A stretch of 64,000 nucleotides of DNA from CAYWRZ01 sp964460845 (GCA_964460845.1 CAYWRZ010000008.1:123504-187503), one strand, 5' to 3'. Positions 17,377-25,963 are shown, numbered from the stretch's first letter. Numbers and translations: made by a program. Notes: generated by a model not told the origin, from the letters alone.

Positions 17377-18141
17377 TCAGAAGGAAAACCCCAATCCAGC
17401 AGTAAACTGCGGCACAGACAGCCAGTATTGATAGTGGCGGCCCTGCGTTGCAGGCATTGTAGGACTGGTATAGCTGTATCGCTGAGCGTACATAAAAACG
17501 CCATACGATACATCGACAAACGCATTGAGTTTTCCGCTCTTCAGTAATTTAGCCGTAAGGCCTGTCGCATGTGCTATTCCGCTTACAAAAGAAGATTCGC
17601 GATTTACCGGAGTGTAGGTCGCCGGACCATGCTGGAGTTTGGACCAACCGAGAAAAACAAAGGGCAACTCAAGCCCTGTATGCAACGACAGCCAGCGGGT
17701 AAGCCCGAAAGTATAGCCGGCACCGGGAGCCAAAGTCCATATCTCCTGCGAATACGAAACCGTACGGGGAGCCGGCGGACGAGCAGGACCAGCGATTCCC
17801 GGTCTGGAATAATCCCCTTCAAATTTTCGGTGCAATGGACTGTATCCCAACTTCATGCGATAATACCAGGAATTTCGGTCATAACGCGCTATCAGCATAT
17901 AATTCAATTCTCTCGTAGTCTCACTCCGGACAGGATTTGTCCACCTGCGATCTATTTCATAGTCTGTATAATACCGCTTTTCGAGCATCTGATCTTTGAT
18001 CCAGCCGTGCGTGCCCACGCCTACAGAAATAGTAAAAGACCTGGATTTGGGTGTTATAGCCTGTTCCTGCGCGGAAAGCGTTATTCCATTTCCCGAAAAA
18101 AGGAGGAAAAAAACTCCTGTAATACAATTTTTTATCTTCAT
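17377..18141 (-). CDS. Outer-membrane beta-barrel protein, hypothetical
   Basis: A 254-residue protein with a cleavable signal ending in SAQ, alternating hydrophobic/polar strands throughout, many aromatic girdle residues and a C-terminal Phe (GLGFSF), all features of a small outer-membrane barrel. I cannot name a substrate or a narrower family. It is transcribed away from marR, 109 bases apart, and their promoters interleave around a 10-bp palindrome, so MarR control is plausible. It ends at a bidirectional terminator shared with nspC. Composition is like its neighbours. It is not obviously related in sequence to the second barrel gene at 24.8-25.4 kb. Confidence 0.75.
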   Translation of the reverse strand: MKIKNCITGVFFLLFSGNGITLSAQEQAITPKSRSFTISVGVGTHGWIKDQMLEKRYYTDYEIDRRWTNPVRSETTRELNYMLIARYDRNSWYYRMKLGYSPLHRKFEGDYSRPGIAGPARPPAPRTVSYSQEIWTLAPGAGYTFGLTRWLSLHTGLELPFVFLGWSKLQHGPATYTPVNRESSFVSGIAHATGLTAKLLKSGKLNAFVDVSYGVFMYAQRYSYTSPTMPATQGRHYQYWLSVPQFTAGLGFSF

Positions 18142-18193
18142 AATAAGTGTGAACTATGTAGTTAAAAATAAAGAAAATATCTATTTTCTTCTG

Positions 18194-18201
18194 CAAAATT
18201 A
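18194..18201 (-). promoter_or_regulatory. Promoter -7 box of the barrel gene
   Basis: On the minus strand the sequence reads TAATTTTG, a TAnnTTTG match, 52 bases before the gene start. No clear -33 was seen. Confidence 0.45.
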
Positions 18202-18211
18202 TGTATATACA
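18202..18211. promoter_or_regulatory. Candidate MarR operator
   Basis: TGTATATACA is a perfect 10-bp palindrome. It lies directly beside the -7 box of the barrel gene and 3 bases before the -33 TTTG of marR. A dimeric repressor bound here could control both genes. Chance is possible in AT-rich DNA. Confidence 0.4.
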
Positions 18212-18214
18212 ACA

Positions 18215-18245
18215 TTTGACCATGTATTCATATTTTTTACCTTTG
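18215..18245 (+). promoter_or_regulatory. Complete Bacteroidota promoter of marR
   Basis: TTTG (18215-18218), 19-base spacer, TACCTTTG (18238-18245): an exact -33/-7 pair. The marR ATG follows five bases after the -7 box, predicting a leaderless or nearly leaderless message. Confidence 0.8.
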
Positions 18246-18250
18246 CAGGT

Positions 18251-18700
18251 ATGAAAATTGAAGACGAAATCAAGCAAAAAAAATTTTCGAGCGAATACCA
18301 AAAAGCCCACATAAACATTACGTTTACCGCATCGTGGCTCAATACACAGATGAACACCCTGTTTAAACCTTACGGCATTTCGTCTCAGCAGTTCAACATC
18401 CTGCGTATTCTGCGTGGTCAGCACCCCCATCCTGCCCCGCTCAAGCTGCTTACCGAAAGGATGATCGATAAAATGTCGAACACCTCGCGATTAGTCGAAA
18501 AGCTTTACCAGAAAAAGCTGGTAGAACGCAATACCTGTCCGAAAAACCGAAGGCAGGTGGACATTGTACTCACTCCAAAAGGTCGGCAATTGCTGGAAGA
18601 AGTTTCTGCCGCAATGGAGAATTTCTTTTACCGAAGCTACAACGTTACTCTCGAAGAAGCGAAAGAACTTAACCGCGTACTTGATAAGCTAAGAGGCTGA
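18251..18700 (+). CDS. MarR-family transcriptional regulator
   Basis: A 149-residue winged-helix regulator with the MarR layout: N-terminal dimerisation helix (ITFTASWLNTQMNTLF), ISSQQFNILRIL, the recognition helix around MSNTSRLVEKLYQKKLVER, and the wing NRRQVDIVLTPKGRQLL, ending in long dimerisation helices. I start it at the ATG at 18251. Although the frame is open further upstream, a full -33/-7 promoter ends at 18245 and would lie within any longer version. The GH16 gene begins one base after the stop, so they are co-transcribed. The divergent barrel gene may be a target. The effector ligand is unknown. Confidence 0.88.
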   Translation: MKIEDEIKQKKFSSEYQKAHINITFTASWLNTQMNTLFKPYGISSQQFNILRILRGQHPHPAPLKLLTERMIDKMSNTSRLVEKLYQKKLVERNTCPKNRRQVDIVLTPKGRQLLEEVSAAMENFFYRSYNVTLEEAKELNRVLDKLRG

Positions 18701-18701
18701 T

Positions 18702-19556
18702 ATGAAAAAAACGGCACTTCCTTTTATAGCGCTACTGGCCTTACTATTTACGGCCTGTACGCCGCTCACGCGCACCTGGGCTTTTCGTCCGCACAAGCTG
18801 ACAGGCACACCCAATTCTCCCGAAAAAGAAGGCTGGGTACTGACCTTTTCAGACGAATTTAACGCGGGCAAGCTCGACGAAAGCAAATGGAGCACGCTGC
18901 CGTACTACGGGCTGCGCTATCATACCGGACTGCCTTACCAACATTATTGCGACGACTGCTTCGAATTTACCGACTCCACCATACGCCTGCCGGTCAAAAC
19001 CGACACAACCGTTATCGACGGAATGACCTTTCCTTATGCCGTTGGCTTTCTCGACAATTCAAAAGTATTCGACCAGCAGTACGGCTATTTTGAAATACGC
19101 TGTAAAATTCCTTCGAGCGTTTCTACCTGGCCGGCTTTTTGGCTGGTATCAAGGCATTCATGGCCTCCCGAAATCGACATTTTCGAATTTTATACCAGTC
19201 ATACGCAGGTACGGCTCTGCTCCAACTACCACTGGAAAGATTCGACCGGACGTAAAAAAAGCATTTCGGACGAAACCAAGCACATCATTCCCGACCCGGC
19301 AGCCGATTTTCATGTGTATGGCTGCGAATGGGACGAAACCTCTATACGCTGGTATTTCGACAATATGCTGATTCGCGAGGTAAAACAGGATACCAGCGAG
19401 TTTCGTTACCCCATGCACATCATTGTCAACAATGCGGTGCTGTTCGATAAAGCCTTACAAAAAGGGCGGGCCGAGTTCCCTGCTTGGTTCGAGGTCGATT
19501 ACGTGCGGGCCTGGCAACGTCCGGAACGTTTGGGGATGAAGGAAGATAAACCTTGA
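18702..19556 (+). CDS. Glycoside hydrolase family 16 lipoprotein
   Basis: A 284-residue protein. The signal ends in the lipobox FTAC with Cys19, so it should be lipidated and possibly surface-exposed. A single GH16 jelly-roll domain follows: FSDEFNAGKLDESKW at its start, YGYFEIRCKIP, AFWLVS, then the catalytic motif EIDIFE (nucleophile Glu157, acid/base Glu162). GH16 enzymes cleave beta-1,3 or beta-1,4 glucans and galactans such as laminarin, agar or carrageenan; the substrate cannot be read here. There is no carbohydrate-binding module. It follows marR by one base, so expression is tied to that regulator. No SusCD-type transporter is nearby. Confidence 0.92.
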   Translation: MKKTALPFIALLALLFTACTPLTRTWAFRPHKLTGTPNSPEKEGWVLTFSDEFNAGKLDESKWSTLPYYGLRYHTGLPYQHYCDDCFEFTDSTIRLPVKTDTTVIDGMTFPYAVGFLDNSKVFDQQYGYFEIRCKIPSSVSTWPAFWLVSRHSWPPEIDIFEFYTSHTQVRLCSNYHWKDSTGRKKSISDETKHIIPDPAADFHVYGCEWDETSIRWYFDNMLIREVKQDTSEFRYPMHIIVNNAVLFDKALQKGRAEFPAWFEVDYVRAWQRPERLGMKEDKP

Positions 19557-19577
19557 ATCGCTTCCCACTTTGGTCGA

Positions 19578-20090
19578 TTATTGAATAATCTCAACCGATC
19601 CGGATTTTTGCGCCTCGGTAATTTCCTTTACTTGTTGCTGGAAATAGGTCCTTATTTTTTTAAGCTCCGGATGTCCCTCCACTGCAATAACACCCGCGTA
19701 AATCACGCCTGATATTTCGCCTTTGATTAATGTCTTCTTCGGTGCTACATTATTCGACCTAAACCATTTGTCAAAAGAGTATTGCCTTTTTATTGCCTTG
19801 GAATCTGAATTCTCACATATATAAGCGATAATAGCTCTCGGGTTTTTCTCAAAAAAACGAGTCAACAGTTGAGCCACCGTTATACTTACCAAGCGATCAT
19901 AAGCGGTGTTACCGTTATTTTTTTTCTTATTAAATAGAAAAAAATAAACCGGATTTTTCAACTTCAGTCCAAGAAGATCATTATCCCCTTTAGACTGCGT
20001 AAAAAAACAGCGATACGTGATCTCATTCTTTGTCTTAAAAGAATAATAACCGCCTTTAGTAGATTTATAGATTTTATACGGGGAGGACAA
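19578..20090 (-). CDS. Hypothetical protein, possibly DUF6169-like, downstream gene of a two-gene module
   Basis: A 170-residue basic protein without signal or membrane segment. The opening strands (YKIYKS, GGYYSFKTKNEITYRCFF) and the core ITVAQLLTRFFEKNP then AIIAYICENSDS recall DUF6169 as I remember it, but I could not check. No catalytic motif is evident. There is no ATG in the N-terminal region: the start appears to be TTG at 20090, with an in-frame stop two codons before it, overlapping the upstream 54-codon gene by 17 bases, which suggests translational coupling. The region is clearly more AT-rich than its flanks and rich in Lys and Asn codons, indicating recent acquisition. It faces the GH16 gene tail to tail. 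The two-gene overlapping layout resembles a toxin-antitoxin pair, which is inference only. Confidence 0.6.
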   Translation of the reverse strand: MSSPYKIYKSTKGGYYSFKTKNEITYRCFFTQSKGDNDLLGLKLKNPVYFFLFNKKKNNGNTAYDRLVSITVAQLLTRFFEKNPRAIIAYICENSDSKAIKRQYSFDKWFRSNNVAPKKTLIKGEISGVIYAGVIAVEGHPELKKIRTYFQQQVKEITEAQKSGSVEIIQ

Positions 20091-20238
20091 CTTTCAGATT
20101 TTTTTCCCCGGCGACTTTTCGTAAAGATTCCCCATTTTGAATGCGGGATTTGATCTCTTTTTTAGTCACTAACGCATCCACTAAAGCTTTGGCAGTTACC
20201 TGCTTATTTTGTGGTTTATTCTTTTTTTGCGTTTTCAT
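20074..20238 (-). CDS. Small basic protein (54 aa), upstream gene of the module
   Basis: ATG at 20238, stop TAA at 20074-20076. The protein is Lys-rich with a disordered start (MKTQKKNKPQNKQ) and a helical remainder (AKALVDALVTKKEIKSRI, then NGESLRKVAGEKNL). It overlaps the start of the 170-residue gene by 17 bases. A -7 box TATTTTTG lies four bases upstream of the ATG. I do not recognise the family. Size, order and coupling are those of an antitoxin-like partner, but no sequence motif proves it. Codon use is AT-rich like its partner. Confidence 0.55.
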   Translation of the reverse strand: MKTQKKNKPQNKQVTAKALVDALVTKKEIKSRIQNGESLRKVAGEKNLKVVLPV

Positions 20239-20242
20239 AATG

Positions 20243-20250
20243 CAAAAATA
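20243..20250 (-). promoter_or_regulatory. Promoter -7 box of the two-gene module
   Basis: Minus-strand TATTTTTG fits TAnnTTTG and ends four bases before the ATG at 20238, again predicting a leaderless transcript. Confidence 0.5.
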
Positions 20251-20389
20251 AAGTATTTACAGCATTAAAAAAAGCCTGCTCACACTAAATTAAAGCACTG
20301 AAAAACAGGAAAGTAAGTCGCGCATTGGCTCCCGAGTCGCGCATACAATACGGCCCGGGGTAAATCCGGTAGCAAAACTCCGACTATAA

Positions 20390-22663
20390 TCAGCCCTTTT
20401 TCCGCAATATGACTTTCTTCTCGGTCAGGTCGCTGGCCGCGCTAAGTACGCGGAGATAGTTATCCCAGGTTTCTTTTTTGTCGAAGTTGTTCTTATACAT
20501 TTTTTCGACGTACAGCACAATTTTCCCGTCTTCGACCCTGGCTTCCGACCGCAGCTTCATGCTGGGATTGTCGATAGCGACGTTAAACTCTTCGAGTCCT
20601 TCGACCTCGTACCCTTCGGGAATCAAAAACTCCACCTCCGACAAAATGGTACGGGGATAATCAATGTGAATGTTATAGATGCGCTCGGCGCGATCGTCGG
20701 CATCGAGGGCGAGGTGATCACCTGCAAATTTACCGAGGTTTAGCGAATAGTTGCGACCGGTTTTGTTGAGCAGGTTCTCGGCGGTAAATTTTTCGCGGCG
20801 TAAAATTTCGGCATCGTCTTTCCAACGCCCGTAGCCTAACAGCTCCACCCCTTCATATTCTTTCAAATCAAAATCTGCCTCCAGGCTTTTCTTCATACGT
20901 TCGGTACGTTTCTCTTCAAATTTCTTCCGCTTTTCAGGCTCCGATTTGGCATACTCTTTCTCCCTTTTACGATCCTCACGCGACTTTTTTAGTGCGAGCT
21001 TTTCCGTTTCGTTCGCATAAAGATCGCCCCAATAAATGAAATGCGGTGTCACTTCCTCTTTATAGTTTCCGGTATAACCTATATCGCGCGTCACCGAGAG
21101 GTATTCCAGGTTCTCGTCGGGCTGTAGCGTAAAACGGTACCGTACTTTGTTTTGCGAAGCTTCCGAAACGGGAATCCGAACACGGGTATGCGCTGCTAAC
21201 TCCGGTTTTTTAGCCCATGGAAATACCAGCACTTCTGCGCCTTGAAAATTGGAGTTAATCACATCGGGAGTGCTGAAATACGAAGGACTGCTCAGCCAAA
21301 GCTTTCCATTAATACGTACGCCGGTTAACAATTCATATTCGAGCAATACATCATCGAGCGTAGCTACGAAACGGGGCACAGCTACAAAAATTTCGCAGGG
21401 TATTTTTTTCTTTTTGCAGAGCTTCAGCATAAGTGTGGTAAAGGCATAACTTCCCATACGCGAATCGTTATCCCTAAAACTAAAAGTGGACTTACCCAAC
21501 TGATAACGCAAGTACTCATAAGCGCGTGTGGCGATCTGTTCAGGATCGGTTTCGTGTTTAAACAGCTTTAGATAAGCGAGGATACTACCCAGGTATTGTT
21601 TCTCTACCATAGTATTAAGCTGCTTGTTGTTCATCCTGTGCAAAATCAGCTTTTTAATCTCCTCTTCGCTCACTTTCGAGCGGGGCGTATCGGGATCGCC
21701 CGGTATGAAGTTGAGCATATAAGAAGCTAACGAAGGTTTGGGTGAATAAGCCACCTGAAATTTGAGGAAAGGCACTTCTAAAAAGCCGTAGGTCCACATC
21801 TGCTTTGTCATTTTTTCGCGGTGTTCGTCCACCAGCGAATACGTTTGCACATGTTCTTTTACGCGTCCCTTACTATCGGTACCTGCCTCGCCTTCCTGTA
21901 AAGAAGGAGCTCCATTGTATGAATTAAAGCTGATATAGTAGTTGCGATCTACCTTGAATTCGATTTTCTGCTTCAGGATAGGATAAGTGCCGGCCAGGGT
22001 AAACAGAAAAGGATCGAAAGAATAGGTTCGCTTGGCGAGTTCCCGGGTACTTGAATAATAAGCCCCATCGAGCAGGGGCGAAATATAATAATAGTCGATA
22101 ATATCTCCGATTTCGAGGCCGGGAACAGCTACTTTTTTGTACACCAGATTACGGTTAACAGTGTACAAGGAACGGTAAATCTGCGGTACGGCACCTTCGC
22201 TTACCGACGCTTTCGACACATCTACTTCTATGATTTTTCCGGAAGGCTTAATCACGCGTATGCCTATCCTATACCCTAAATAATGAGCCTCATTTTGTAC
22301 CCAGGCATAGGGTGATACCGAAGACAAAAAATAAAAGGTCGAAAATTCATCTACCGCCGATTTATCCTGAAGCTTCACGCGACGGCGAACTACCTCTTTC
22401 CCATCGATGCCCCCCTTAAACCAGGAAGCATTGAGGTAGTTGTAATTCATTTTTTGGTAAAGAATGACTGCCGATTCTCCTTTCCATTTCTCAGGCACAT
22501 CGGTTACATTAAAATCGGGGTCGCTGCTAAAGAGTGCTTCTGCCTCTTGCTTCTCTTTTTCGTCTATACGGTCTTGGGCAGTTCGCTGAGCCGAAGCCGG
22601 TACCCCCAGCGAGCAGAAAAAGAAAAGAAGTACGGCTAAAATTGCTTTTTTATTCATTGTCAT
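20390..22663 (-). CDS. DUF3857-domain protein with a degenerate transglutaminase-like region
   Basis: A 757-residue exported protein (signal ending in SAQ). The N-terminal half is a DUF3857 beta-rich domain; the middle (about 385-490) has the layout of a transglutaminase core. Where the active paralogue encoded just upstream has GDCKGMANLL, this one reads YAFTTLMLKLCKKKKIPC, so the catalytic Cys is not in its usual place and the domain is probably non-enzymatic. The tail is a further beta domain after a long charged Lys/Glu/Arg helix (about 555-600). It starts 15 bases after its partner gene, hence one operon. An ATG two codons downstream (22657) is an alternative start. The pair may form a periplasmic or surface complex; function is unknown. 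Confidence 0.82.
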   Translation of the reverse strand: MTMNKKAILAVLLFFFCSLGVPASAQRTAQDRIDEKEKQEAEALFSSDPDFNVTDVPEKWKGESAVILYQKMNYNYLNASWFKGGIDGKEVVRRRVKLQDKSAVDEFSTFYFLSSVSPYAWVQNEAHYLGYRIGIRVIKPSGKIIEVDVSKASVSEGAVPQIYRSLYTVNRNLVYKKVAVPGLEIGDIIDYYYISPLLDGAYYSSTRELAKRTYSFDPFLFTLAGTYPILKQKIEFKVDRNYYISFNSYNGAPSLQEGEAGTDSKGRVKEHVQTYSLVDEHREKMTKQMWTYGFLEVPFLKFQVAYSPKPSLASYMLNFIPGDPDTPRSKVSEEEIKKLILHRMNNKQLNTMVEKQYLGSILAYLKLFKHETDPEQIATRAYEYLRYQLGKSTFSFRDNDSRMGSYAFTTLMLKLCKKKKIPCEIFVAVPRFVATLDDVLLEYELLTGVRINGKLWLSSPSYFSTPDVINSNFQGAEVLVFPWAKKPELAAHTRVRIPVSEASQNKVRYRFTLQPDENLEYLSVTRDIGYTGNYKEEVTPHFIYWGDLYANETEKLALKKSREDRKREKEYAKSEPEKRKKFEEKRTERMKKSLEADFDLKEYEGVELLGYGRWKDDAEILRREKFTAENLLNKTGRNYSLNLGKFAGDHLALDADDRAERIYNIHIDYPRTILSEVEFLIPEGYEVEGLEEFNVAIDNPSMKLRSEARVEDGKIVLYVEKMYKNNFDKKETWDNYLRVLSAASDLTEKKVILRKKG

Positions 22664-22678
22664 AAGTGATTAAAACAT

Positions 22679-24622
22679 TTATTCTTTTACAAGTACAATC
22701 TGATCGTTATAGAATTTGTTCAGCTTTTTGATGCATTCGTTCCATCGTGGAAAATCCTGTTTACGCAGAATAGGCTCGTCGATAGCAATTACACTCCGAT
22801 AGATAATTTTATTCCCTTCGTGTGTATAAGAAAGATCGAAAGAAAATTCGGGCGACTCGTACCTGTAAGCATCCGGAAGATAATCTAGCGAATATCCCGA
22901 AGGCAGCTCAAAATCGGTTACGGTCTCAAAAAGAAGCTTCGAACGAAATTCATAATCGTTGACCCTTTCCTCGTCGATGATCGAAGCAGCATAACGGCGT
23001 TGCATATCGATATTGACATACACTTCTTTGCCGGTTTGGGTAACCTGATTGCGCAAGTCGAAATCGAAGCCCATCTTGAGCGGGGCTTTCCTGTCGGCGA
23101 AATCGGAAGTACGAATATTGGATACAAAAAGGTTCCTGTCGTTGTAGGAAAGAAATCTTCTTATGGTCTCTTCGCGACGTTCGGTACGGGTAGATGCATA
23201 AAAACGCTGCAATTCGGTTTTGTATTCGCCGTTGTACGCAGAGGTGTATCTCCCCTTCATCACGTCCTGATTAAGCGTAAGGGATATTTTCTCCGTCACC
23301 AGGTTACGCTCCTTGCCGAAAGAAGGCACCTTATCCAACAGGTAATTTTCTCCGTCTTCGATCAGCACCGGACGACCCTGTATCCGATACGCGTAGTCGT
23401 TGATGGCAATATATTCTTCGGTCCCGTCTAAGTAATAGTGCTGGCCGTTCAGAATCACCGTACAAATCATGTGATTATCTACCGCTAAAGAAGGTGTTGA
23501 ATAATCGTAGGGTAAGTCTGATGTACCTATCCAGGTGAGTCGGGCATCGTAGCCGGCCAAAATCAGCATTTCCTTTAGCAGATTGGCCATGCCTTTACAA
23601 TCGCCGTAACGGTTGGCAAATACGGTATGCGCTTCTTCGGGCTTATAGCCCATAATGCCCTGCTCGAAGGCGATGTAGCGTATGTTTTCCTGCACCCAAT
23701 AAAAAATAGATTCGATGCGCGAAAAATCATCCGTTTTGCCCTCGGTAAGCTTCGTCACCATTTCCTGTAGCCGCGAAGGATCGTTCTCCACCTCGTCCAC
23801 CAGCATCTTGTACCAGTTGTACAAATCCTGCGTCGTCTCAAAAATCGTATGGCGTTCGCCCTGATGCGTATAGCTTTTGTACAAGATCAGGATATGCGGC
23901 AGGGAATGGGCATTATGAGGTGCCCTGCGCTCGCGTTTGTAGGCAGGCACATCCTTCATCAGATAGGTAATCTGCCGGGTTTTATGTGCCGCATCTACCT
24001 TTTCTTCACGGAGAATGGAAACACCTTCAAAATTCATTTCTTTGAGCTCAATATCGAGCCAGTCGGGAATGACAAACACCAGCTTACGCTCCAGCACGGG
24101 ATGCCCCTGGGTAAAATAAACGGAGCTCATGTACTTGGCATCGTTGTATGTTTTGATATAGCGATAACCCATGTACTGATTTTCTTTAAGCTCACCGAGC
24201 GAAAAAACCGTATAGAAAATATCGTGGTGAAAAAAATCCTGGCTTTTATATTTTTCCGTTTTTGTATCCAACGGTTTACGAGGCAATAAATAGACACGCT
24301 CTACCTTTGATTCGGAATCGGAAAATACGGCATCCGCGAATTCTTCTTGCTTCAGCGCGATAAGCTCATTTTCATGCTCTTCTTTCGAAGTGAGTCCTGT
24401 CTGATAAACGGTAGCTTTTTTCCGTTGCCTGGCGGTCTGCACCTCAAAGGTAAAATGCGATTCGCTACGCAGCAGCACAAAATCCTGCTTGGGATAAAGG
24501 GCACGCAACTTTTCGGCTTGTTCAGGATTGGTTCTTACACGTTGGGCTACTGTCAGGGAAGGAATGCACAAGGTAAAAATCAGGGCAAAAAAAGCAGCAA
24601 AAATCAGATCTGATCGTTTCAT
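22679..24622 (-). CDS. DUF3857 and transglutaminase-core protein
   Basis: A 647-residue exported protein with a signal peptide ending near VAQ. Domain order: DUF3857 (about 60-260), transglutaminase-like core (about 275-420), C-terminal beta domain. The papain-like triad is visible: Cys in RYGDCKGMANLL, His in DNHMICTV and Asp in LDGTEEY. The fold is that of bacterial transglutaminase-like cysteine peptidases. Such proteins are common in Bacteroidota and uncharacterised as far as I know. It is the first gene of a pair; the second has lost the Cys. Upstream on the same strand is the barrel gene with a premature stop, 82 to 166 bases away, which may belong to the same transcript. Confidence 0.88.
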   Translation of the reverse strand: MKRSDLIFAAFFALIFTLCIPSLTVAQRVRTNPEQAEKLRALYPKQDFVLLRSESHFTFEVQTARQRKKATVYQTGLTSKEEHENELIALKQEEFADAVFSDSESKVERVYLLPRKPLDTKTEKYKSQDFFHHDIFYTVFSLGELKENQYMGYRYIKTYNDAKYMSSVYFTQGHPVLERKLVFVIPDWLDIELKEMNFEGVSILREEKVDAAHKTRQITYLMKDVPAYKRERRAPHNAHSLPHILILYKSYTHQGERHTIFETTQDLYNWYKMLVDEVENDPSRLQEMVTKLTEGKTDDFSRIESIFYWVQENIRYIAFEQGIMGYKPEEAHTVFANRYGDCKGMANLLKEMLILAGYDARLTWIGTSDLPYDYSTPSLAVDNHMICTVILNGQHYYLDGTEEYIAINDYAYRIQGRPVLIEDGENYLLDKVPSFGKERNLVTEKISLTLNQDVMKGRYTSAYNGEYKTELQRFYASTRTERREETIRRFLSYNDRNLFVSNIRTSDFADRKAPLKMGFDFDLRNQVTQTGKEVYVNIDMQRRYAASIIDEERVNDYEFRSKLLFETVTDFELPSGYSLDYLPDAYRYESPEFSFDLSYTHEGNKIIYRSVIAIDEPILRKQDFPRWNECIKKLNKFYNDQIVLVKE

Positions 24623-24704
24623 GATAAATAGAAGTTAATGCACAAATGCAGATTACCCGGTAATGCGCCGAAAATCACCCGGAGAAAGAATACGACGACT
24701 AAGG

Positions 24705-24788
24705 TTAATAATTGATAAAGCGAATGAAAGAAAGCTTCACGGTTAAAGGATGGGGGCTGAACGCACCGATAGCCGAACTGCCAAACCC
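24705..24788 (-). other. Severed C-terminal strands of the barrel gene, beyond an in-frame TAA
   Basis: Directly after the TAA at 24789-24791 the same frame continues for 27 sense codons to a second TAA (24705-24707). They encode GFGSSAIGAF, then LTVKLSFIRFINY, a typical final outer-membrane strand ending in an aromatic residue. The segment aligns without gaps with the paralogue relic at 25964-26083, where Tyr stands at the stop position. Confidence 0.7.
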
Positions 24789-25403
24789 TTAACCTACTTT
24801 AAGCCCTATTTCTTTCATCACATTGTTACGGCTCCAATAGCGGAATCCGCCTCCTATACAGGGATTGAGAAAAGAGGTTTTGGCCCTGACCCGACGAATT
24901 TCATACTGACCGTTTTCGTAAGTGGCATATTCGCGTGATATTTCAACGTCCGACATGTCTTTCAGCAAGGGCAGCACGTTATATTCAAAGCCCAGCCTGA
25001 GAAAACCGCCAACGTTTGCATTGCTGTTGTAGGTAGAGCCCGCCCCAAAATCCCAGCCCGCCATTACGGGAAGGTTAAAATAAAACCTTCCGGCGTTGGA
25101 ATAGAACCCGACCGAAAGTGCAGGCTGTACCGACAATGAGAATGCTTTTTCCGAGTCGGGCTCTGAAAAATTATAGCGAAACGCGTACATACCGGCTAAC
25201 ACACCGTACCCATGGAGCTGCATCGCCTCCGTATTGACCTGTCCGGTAGCTGGGGTGTAAGTATATTCCGTAACCGGCCCCACGGCACGATCCAGCGACA
25301 ACCAGCCCCAACCCTGAATAATTCTGTCGAGATCCTGCGCCTTAAGCGAAGAAGTACTTATCGACAAAAGCAGACCACACACTACAGCGAATCGTATTTT
25401 CAT
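24789..25403 (-). CDS. Outer-membrane beta-barrel protein, truncated by an in-frame stop
   Basis: A 204-residue product with a signal ending in LKAQ and alternating strands typical of an outer-membrane barrel (YGVLAGMYAFRYNF, AFSLSVQPALSVGFY, GGFLRLGFEYNVLP). It stops after EIGLKVG with no terminal aromatic residue. The frame resumes immediately after the TAA and gives a credible last strand, so the ancestral gene was about 232 codons and this copy is either a pseudogene, a strain-level nonsense allele or a base error. The last strand normally carries the signal for insertion by the BAM complex, so the short product would probably not assemble. The specific family is not recognised. Downstream genes are the DUF3857 pair. 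Confidence 0.65.
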   Translation of the reverse strand: MKIRFAVVCGLLLSISTSSLKAQDLDRIIQGWGWLSLDRAVGPVTEYTYTPATGQVNTEAMQLHGYGVLAGMYAFRYNFSEPDSEKAFSLSVQPALSVGFYSNAGRFYFNLPVMAGWDFGAGSTYNSNANVGGFLRLGFEYNVLPLLKDMSDVEISREYATYENGQYEIRRVRAKTSFLNPCIGGGFRYWSRNNVMKEIGLKVG

Positions 25404-25444
25404 TTTTCCAGAATTTAATACCTCATTATCCCTTATAAAGGATG

Positions 25445-25477
25445 CTGAATAGCTAACGAAAGTAAAAAACTATTCAG
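25445..25477. promoter_or_regulatory. Inverted repeat around a possible promoter of the barrel gene
   Basis: CTGAATAG (25445-25452) and CTATTCAG (25470-25477) are perfect complements across 17 bases. On the minus strand the loop contains TACTTTCG, one mismatch from the -7 consensus, so the repeat could be an operator. This is tentative. Confidence 0.35.
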
Positions 25478-25963
25478 AATGCGAAGCTGAAAAGAAATAA
25501 AAAGAAGACGTTTAGTTTTCAAAACATCTAATTATGTAAAAAATAGAATCGCAGATTGCCACAAAACCGGCGCGCTCCCAAAAGAAGGAAAAGCAAGTAA
25601 AATTAGCCGGCCTTCACGTTACTGCTTTACCTTTCCTCTATGTCAAAACCTGTTTAAGCCATTCAGAAAGAGGAAATAACGTGATTTAAAAATCATCGGA
25701 GACAAAGAAGCTACCTGACAGCACTACTTACCCCAATCTGATGCCTTCGTAAAAAAGAAAAATTTCGCAATTGGTATTCCGCAATGAAGTAGCCTGATTT
25801 GAGGAAGCATCAAAACTTATTTTTAGCAAAAACCATCTCTATAGTTCCGGAAAGAAAAGGAGTATAGCCTCAAAAAGAAAATCAGCGACCCGCGTTTATA
25901 ACTAACAGGTTACAAGCCATGCTTACCAGCGATCACAACAAATCATTCCCTTATCGACACAGC
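25478..25963. other. Non-coding AT-rich stretch
   Basis: No credible reading frame, RNA gene or repeat was seen on either strand. It lies between the barrel gene and the paralogue relic and may be the decayed middle and end of a former gene or simply spacer. Confidence 0.5.

Noticed and set aside
17996..18250. Longer N-terminus for the MarR protein
   Set aside because: The added sequence covers a complete -33/-7 promoter and part of the divergent barrel gene and has no MarR likeness.
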